Shown here one piece after another: positions 60,667 through 64,000 of a DNA stretch of 64,000 bases (positions within the stretch are counted from its first letter, which is position 1; every line of letters begins with the position of its first letter). The notes under the pieces were generated by a model. The model searched no databases and was not told where the DNA came from. It saw nothing but the letters and a program-made list of their open reading frames with translations. The stretch is from assembly GCF_030316885.1 (NCBI RefSeq), contig NZ_JASZYQ010000009.1:1-64000 (forward strand). The letters are read 5' to 3'. This DNA comes from Variovorax jilinensis (lineage in GTDB: Bacteria; Pseudomonadota; Gammaproteobacteria; Burkholderiales; Burkholderiaceae_C). The translations under genes and the position numbers were made by a program.

Positions 60667-61009
60667 GGGATCCTTTGGTTGCCACTGACCTTCCGCTGAG
60701 CGAACACGATCGAATGTAGGACGCGCGCGCTTCCTGGGCAGATAAGTGCGGACAGGCCACTAAATCTTCACGGAGGGGTTGCCGCACCAGCGAGCACCGA
60801 CCCGTCGACCGCCCAGGCTCGACCCCGTCGACATGGCAGCTCGCCAGCGGGCCCGCAAGACCAGCGAATTGACCGCAAAGACCGGCGGCACGGCCGACGG
60901 CTCCACAGAATCGGCCGTCGGTGACCGGGCCCCCGCACGGCCGCCGATCGACAGCCGAAGGCCGGGCCATCCCGGCGTCACGAAGAAAAACCTTTAGCGA
61001 GACAAACCT
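60667..61009. other. Intergenic region (343 bp)
   Basis: Between the small minus-strand gene and the DUF1302 gene. Open frames here are proline/arginine-rich shadows. It probably contains the promoter for the DUF1302/DUF1329 pair; no clear operator was found. Confidence 0.5.
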
Positions 61010-62845
61010 GTGGTCCATACCGCTTCGCCGCGCCTTGCGGCGCCTCATCGCCGCTGCGCGGTCTCCGTCGCCGCGCTGGCGCTCCTCGCACTGGCCGGCC
61101 CCGCCCGGTCGATCGAGATCGACACCGGCAATCCCGACGTCGTGCTGCGCTGGGACAACACGCTGCGCTACAACCTCGGCCAGCGCGTGCAGGGCCAGGA
61201 CAGGTCGATCCTCGGCAACCCGAACTTCGACGACGGCGACCGCAACTTCAGCAACCACTCGCTGATCGCCAACCGGCTCGACCTGCTCAGCGAGATGGAC
61301 CTCGTGGTCGACAAGAAATACGGCTTCCGCATCAGTGGGGCGGCATGGGGCGACGCCGCCTACGACAACCTCGACAACCGCAACAACGCCACGGCCAACA
61401 CGCTGGTCAACGGCGTGCCGACCGCGGGCGCTCTGTCGCCCTACACGTCGCGCTACGCTAAGGGCGTCTCGGGCGAACTGCTCGACGCCTTCGTCTTCGG
61501 CAGCACCGACATCGGCGACACCAACGTGGGTCTGCGCCTGGGCAAGCACACGGTCTACTGGGGCGAGAGCCTGCTCGCCGGCGGCGCGGTGCATGGCATC
61601 TCCTACGGCCAGTATTCGCTGGACCTCTGGAAGGCGTTGGCGACGCCCGGGATCGAGGCCAAGGAACTCTACCGGCCGCGCAACTCGATGACGCTGCAGG
61701 TGCAGCCCGCGGCCGACCTGTCGTTCTCGGCCCAGACCTTCTTCGACTGGGAGAGCGCGCGCTATCCCGAGTCGGGCAGCTACCTGACAGTCAACGACGC
61801 GCTGCTGCACGGCGGCGATTCGCTGATCGCGGGCCCGGGCCAGCGCCTGCTGCAGGCCGCGGGCGGCGAGCCGAACAAGACCGGCGACTTCGGTCTCTCG
61901 GCGCGCTGGAGCCCCGAATGGCTCGACGGCACGGCCGGCCTCTATGGCCGCCGCACGGCCGATATCCAGCCGCAGCTCGCGCTGCTGCCGGCGGTCGCGG
62001 CCGGCGTGCCTGCGGGTGCCTGCGCCCGTGCCGGCCTGCGGCCGATCGGACCCACCAACTGCTACATCAACCCGGGCGCAGCCACGCTGCCGCAGGTCCA
62101 GGCCGGCTACGTGGGTCAGTACCAGGCCTTCTATGGCCGTGACATCGACATCTACGGCCTGAGCCTCGCGAAGAACGTCGCGGGCCTGAGCCTGGGCGCC
62201 GAGCTCAGCTACCGCCGCAACATGCCGCTGCAAAGCGTGCCCGTGCAGGTGCTGCCCGCGCCGCTCGCGAATCCGGCGACGGGCGCGATCTCGCTGGCCC
62301 GATTCGCGCAGCTCGACGGCGACACGCCCGGCGCGCGCGGCGACACGATGCACGGCGTGCTGAACCTGCTCGGAACCGTCTCCAAGACCGCCCTGTTCGA
62401 CAGCGCGAGCTGGAACGCCGAGCTGATCTGGAACCGCTGGCTCAGCGTGTCGCAGAACCCCGGCGCCTTCAAGGGCAGCGACGCCTACCGCGCCAATCCG
62501 GCCAACGTCGATGCGGTCAGCAAGGACTACTTCGGCCTCGGGCTGAACTTCACGCCGACCTGGTACCAGGTCTTCGCGGGCGTCGACCTGTCGATGCCGC
62601 TGAGCTGGTCGGGCGGACTCTCGGGCAACTCGGCCGTGCTGACCGGCGGCAACAAGAATGCCGGCTCCTACGGCATCGGCATCGCGGCCGACGTGCGCTC
62701 CAAGTACAACATCGCGCTGCGCTATGTCGGCTTCTATGGCGACTACAGCACGCTCGCCAACGGCGCGATGAACGTTCCGAACGGTACCTACGCGAGCCTG
62801 TCCGACCGCGGCCATGTGCTGCTCACTTTCAAGGCGACCTTCTGA
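61010..62845 (+). CDS. DUF1302 outer-membrane protein
   Basis: 611-aa exported protein with a signal peptide (RRCAVSVAALALLALAGPARS) and a DUF1302 barrel-like body: IEIDTGNPDVVLRWDNTLRYNLGQRV at the N-terminus, LRLGKHTVYWGESLLAGGAVHGISYGQ, and a C-terminal phenylalanine (LTFKATF). DUF1302 proteins are outer-membrane proteins usually encoded with DUF1329 and often with RND/MMPL transporters or steroid/terpene pathways. The GTG start at 61010 is supported by the signal peptide. It precedes DUF1329 by 35 nt. Confidence 0.88.
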   Translation: MVHTASPRLAAPHRRCAVSVAALALLALAGPARSIEIDTGNPDVVLRWDNTLRYNLGQRVQGQDRSILGNPNFDDGDRNFSNHSLIANRLDLLSEMDLVVDKKYGFRISGAAWGDAAYDNLDNRNNATANTLVNGVPTAGALSPYTSRYAKGVSGELLDAFVFGSTDIGDTNVGLRLGKHTVYWGESLLAGGAVHGISYGQYSLDLWKALATPGIEAKELYRPRNSMTLQVQPAADLSFSAQTFFDWESARYPESGSYLTVNDALLHGGDSLIAGPGQRLLQAAGGEPNKTGDFGLSARWSPEWLDGTAGLYGRRTADIQPQLALLPAVAAGVPAGACARAGLRPIGPTNCYINPGAATLPQVQAGYVGQYQAFYGRDIDIYGLSLAKNVAGLSLGAELSYRRNMPLQSVPVQVLPAPLANPATGAISLARFAQLDGDTPGARGDTMHGVLNLLGTVSKTALFDSASWNAELIWNRWLSVSQNPGAFKGSDAYRANPANVDAVSKDYFGLGLNFTPTWYQVFAGVDLSMPLSWSGGLSGNSAVLTGGNKNAGSYGIGIAADVRSKYNIALRYVGFYGDYSTLANGAMNVPNGTYASLSDRGHVLLTFKATF

Positions 62846-62880
62846 GTCGCCCCATTTCCCCATTCACGGAGACAAGCCCC

Positions 62881-64000
62881 ATGAACACCCATCCCTTCTG
62901 GACCGGCGCGCTGCTCGCGCTGGCCGCCCAGGCCGCTGTCGCAGCGGTCGGCGCCGACGAAGCCAGGAAGCTCGGCACCACGCTGACGGCCACCGGCGCC
63001 GAGCGCGCCGGCAGCGCCGACAAGTCGATCCCCGAGTACACGGGCGGCCTGACCACGCCGCCGGCCGGCTACGAGAAGGGCTCGGGCGTGCGTCCCGACC
63101 CGTTCGCGGCCGACAAGCCGCTCTACGCGATCACCGCGCAGAACCTCGCGCAGTACGAGGGCAGGCTCACCGAAGGCACCAAGGAGCTCCTGAAGAAGTA
63201 CCCGACCATGCGCGTCGACGTGTACCCCTCGCACCGCTCGATGGCATTCCCCAAGTACGTGATCGACAACACGGCCAGGAACGCGACCGCGGTGAAGACC
63301 ACCGACGATGGCCTGGGCCTGGAGGGCACCTATGCGGGCATCCCGTTCCCGATTCCCAAGACCGGCCACGAGGTGATGTGGAACCATCTGCTGCGCTACA
63401 CGGGCCAGAGCTACTACACGCAGTACGACTCGATCAACGTCGATTCGTCGGGCAAGGCCGTGCTGGCCACGACCGGGCAGATCCACATGGACTATCCGTA
63501 CTACGACCCCAAGCGCACCACCCCCTCGGGCGACAACGACATCTACTTCCGGACCAAGATCGCCTACACCGCGCCGGCACGCCGCGCGGGCGAGGCCCTG
63601 CTCGCGCAGGACTACATCAACCCGATGAAGAACGGCCGCCGCGCCTGGCAGTACCTGCCGGGCCAGCGCCGCGTGAAGCTGGCACCCGACATCGCCTACG
63701 ACACGCCCAACCCGGGCGCGGCCGGCGCGTCGACCTACGACGACGCCTGGGTCTTCAACGGCGCGATGGACCGCTACGACTTCAAGCTCGTGGGCAAGAA
63801 GGAGATGCTGATCCCCTACAACACCTTCAAGCTGGTCTATGCCAAGGACCCGTACGCGGTGACCACGCCGAACCACCTGAACCCCGAATTCGTGCGCTGG
63901 GAGGCGCACCGCGTGTGGGTGGTGGAAGCCACGCTGAAGGCCGACAAGCGCCACATCTACGCCAGGCGCACCTTCTACGTCGACGAGGACAGCTGGATCG
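62881..64000 (+). CDS. DUF1329 periplasmic protein (partial, C-terminus outside window)
   Basis: First 373 residues of an exported DUF1329 protein. A signal peptide (FWTGALLALAAQAAVAAVG) precedes EARKLGTTLTATGAERAGSADKSIPEYTGGL, GLTTPPAGYEKGSGVRPDPFAADKPLYAIT and later PGQRRVKLAPDIAYDTPNPG, all family hallmarks with a LolA/LolB-like fold. Members of this pair are thought to help lipids or hydrophobic molecules cross the periplasm. The gene runs off the window; usual length is about 450 aa. The start follows GGAGA. Confidence 0.9.
   Translation, partial: MNTHPFWTGALLALAAQAAVAAVGADEARKLGTTLTATGAERAGSADKSIPEYTGGLTTPPAGYEKGSGVRPDPFAADKPLYAITAQNLAQYEGRLTEGTKELLKKYPTMRVDVYPSHRSMAFPKYVIDNTARNATAVKTTDDGLGLEGTYAGIPFPIPKTGHEVMWNHLLRYTGQSYYTQYDSINVDSSGKAVLATTGQIHMDYPYYDPKRTTPSGDNDIYFRTKIAYTAPARRAGEALLAQDYINPMKNGRRAWQYLPGQRRVKLAPDIAYDTPNPGAAGASTYDDAWVFNGAMDRYDFKLVGKKEMLIPYNTFKLVYAKDPYAVTTPNHLNPEFVRWEAHRVWVVEATLKADKRHIYARRTFYVDEDSWI

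Noticed and set aside
60779..60997. Plus-strand frame of 72 codons before the DUF1302 gene
   Set aside because: Arg/Pro-rich shadow without ribosome binding site or family resemblance.
1..64000. tRNA, rRNA, CRISPR arrays, insertion sequences, integrases or phage genes
   Set aside because: None seen. No transposase or integrase motifs, no regularly spaced repeats and no stable-RNA sequence recognised by eye; a covariance-model scan would be needed to exclude small RNAs.

Overview
The window is GC-rich DNA, densely coding on both strands, with GTG and TTG starts and frequent ATGA overlaps. The gene content includes a Bug/TTT-type periplasmic receptor, a Gram-negative porin, DUF1302/DUF1329, DUF3300/DUF2950, class-I PPK2 and a proteobacterial stressosome. 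Together these point to a beta-proteobacterium of the Burkholderiales, most likely Comamonadaceae (Variovorax-like). The genus is an inference from gene families, not from a marker gene. I saw no rRNA, tRNA, CRISPR array, insertion sequence or phage gene.

Layout. (1) 1-7961, minus strand: one long aromatic-catabolism operon. It encodes a ferredoxin-type reductase, Rieske dioxygenase alpha and beta subunits, a diol dehydrogenase, a 57-aa protein, an FAD hydroxylase and a homoprotocatechuate-type lower pathway (two FAH-fold enzymes and a semialdehyde dehydrogenase cut by the window edge). A divergent IclR regulator (8090-8863) and a Bug-type receptor (9005-10003) complete the locus. Five 15-bp palindromes of the form GTCCAT-N3-ATGGAC flank the regulator. 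(2) 10.0-41 kb: a stress/energy region. It holds a SYLF lipoprotein, a sensor kinase fused to a FixJ-like regulator, an MFS transporter and DUF2950/DUF3300. An aspartate decarboxylation module follows (aspT, aspD, a large Orn/Lys/Arg-type decarboxylase, a porin, a second AAE transporter, an Omp85-like barrel and a lipoprotein). Then come a GNAT/DUF3141/ackA/fabI operon, an RRM protein, an orphan receiver, a SulP transporter, PPK2 and a DUF3302/HlyD/outer-membrane-factor set. A 22-bp inverted-repeat motif (GAATCC-N10-GGATTC with core ACCAAAGTAGGATT) recurs before these units, with four good and two weaker copies. At several copies it lies about 20 bp before a plausible -10 box, as expected for an activator site. 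(3) 40.8-49.1 kb: an orphan amino-acid-binding lipoprotein, a TetR/class-IV aminotransferase pair with an 18-bp palindrome, a large autotransporter and a second SulP transporter preceded by what looks like a frameshifted small gene. (4) 49.5-55.9 kb: a stressosome operon (RsbR, RsbS, RsbT and an ATPase-PP2C fusion) overlapping two histidine kinases. (5) 56-61 kb: a lone receiver, an ArsR/SRPBCC pair with an operator over the start codon, a histidine phosphatase, a cardiolipin-synthase-like enzyme and small unknowns. (6) 61.0 kb to the end: a DUF1302/DUF1329 outer-membrane/periplasmic pair, the second gene cut by the window end.

How the parts may work together. The first operon probably funnels an aromatic acid through ring dihydroxylation, further hydroxylation and meta-cleavage, under IclR control. 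The middle region looks like a regulon for energy limitation or low oxygen: proton-consuming decarboxylation with amino-acid exchange, acetate kinase, polyphosphate-dependent NDP phosphorylation and a PHA-synthase-like DUF3141 hydrolase. It may be governed by the FixL/FixJ-type fusion protein through the repeated motif. The stressosome operon would feed partner-switching signals into two-component phosphorelays rather than a sigma-B cascade, since no sigma factor gene is present. Substrate and signal assignments are inferences.
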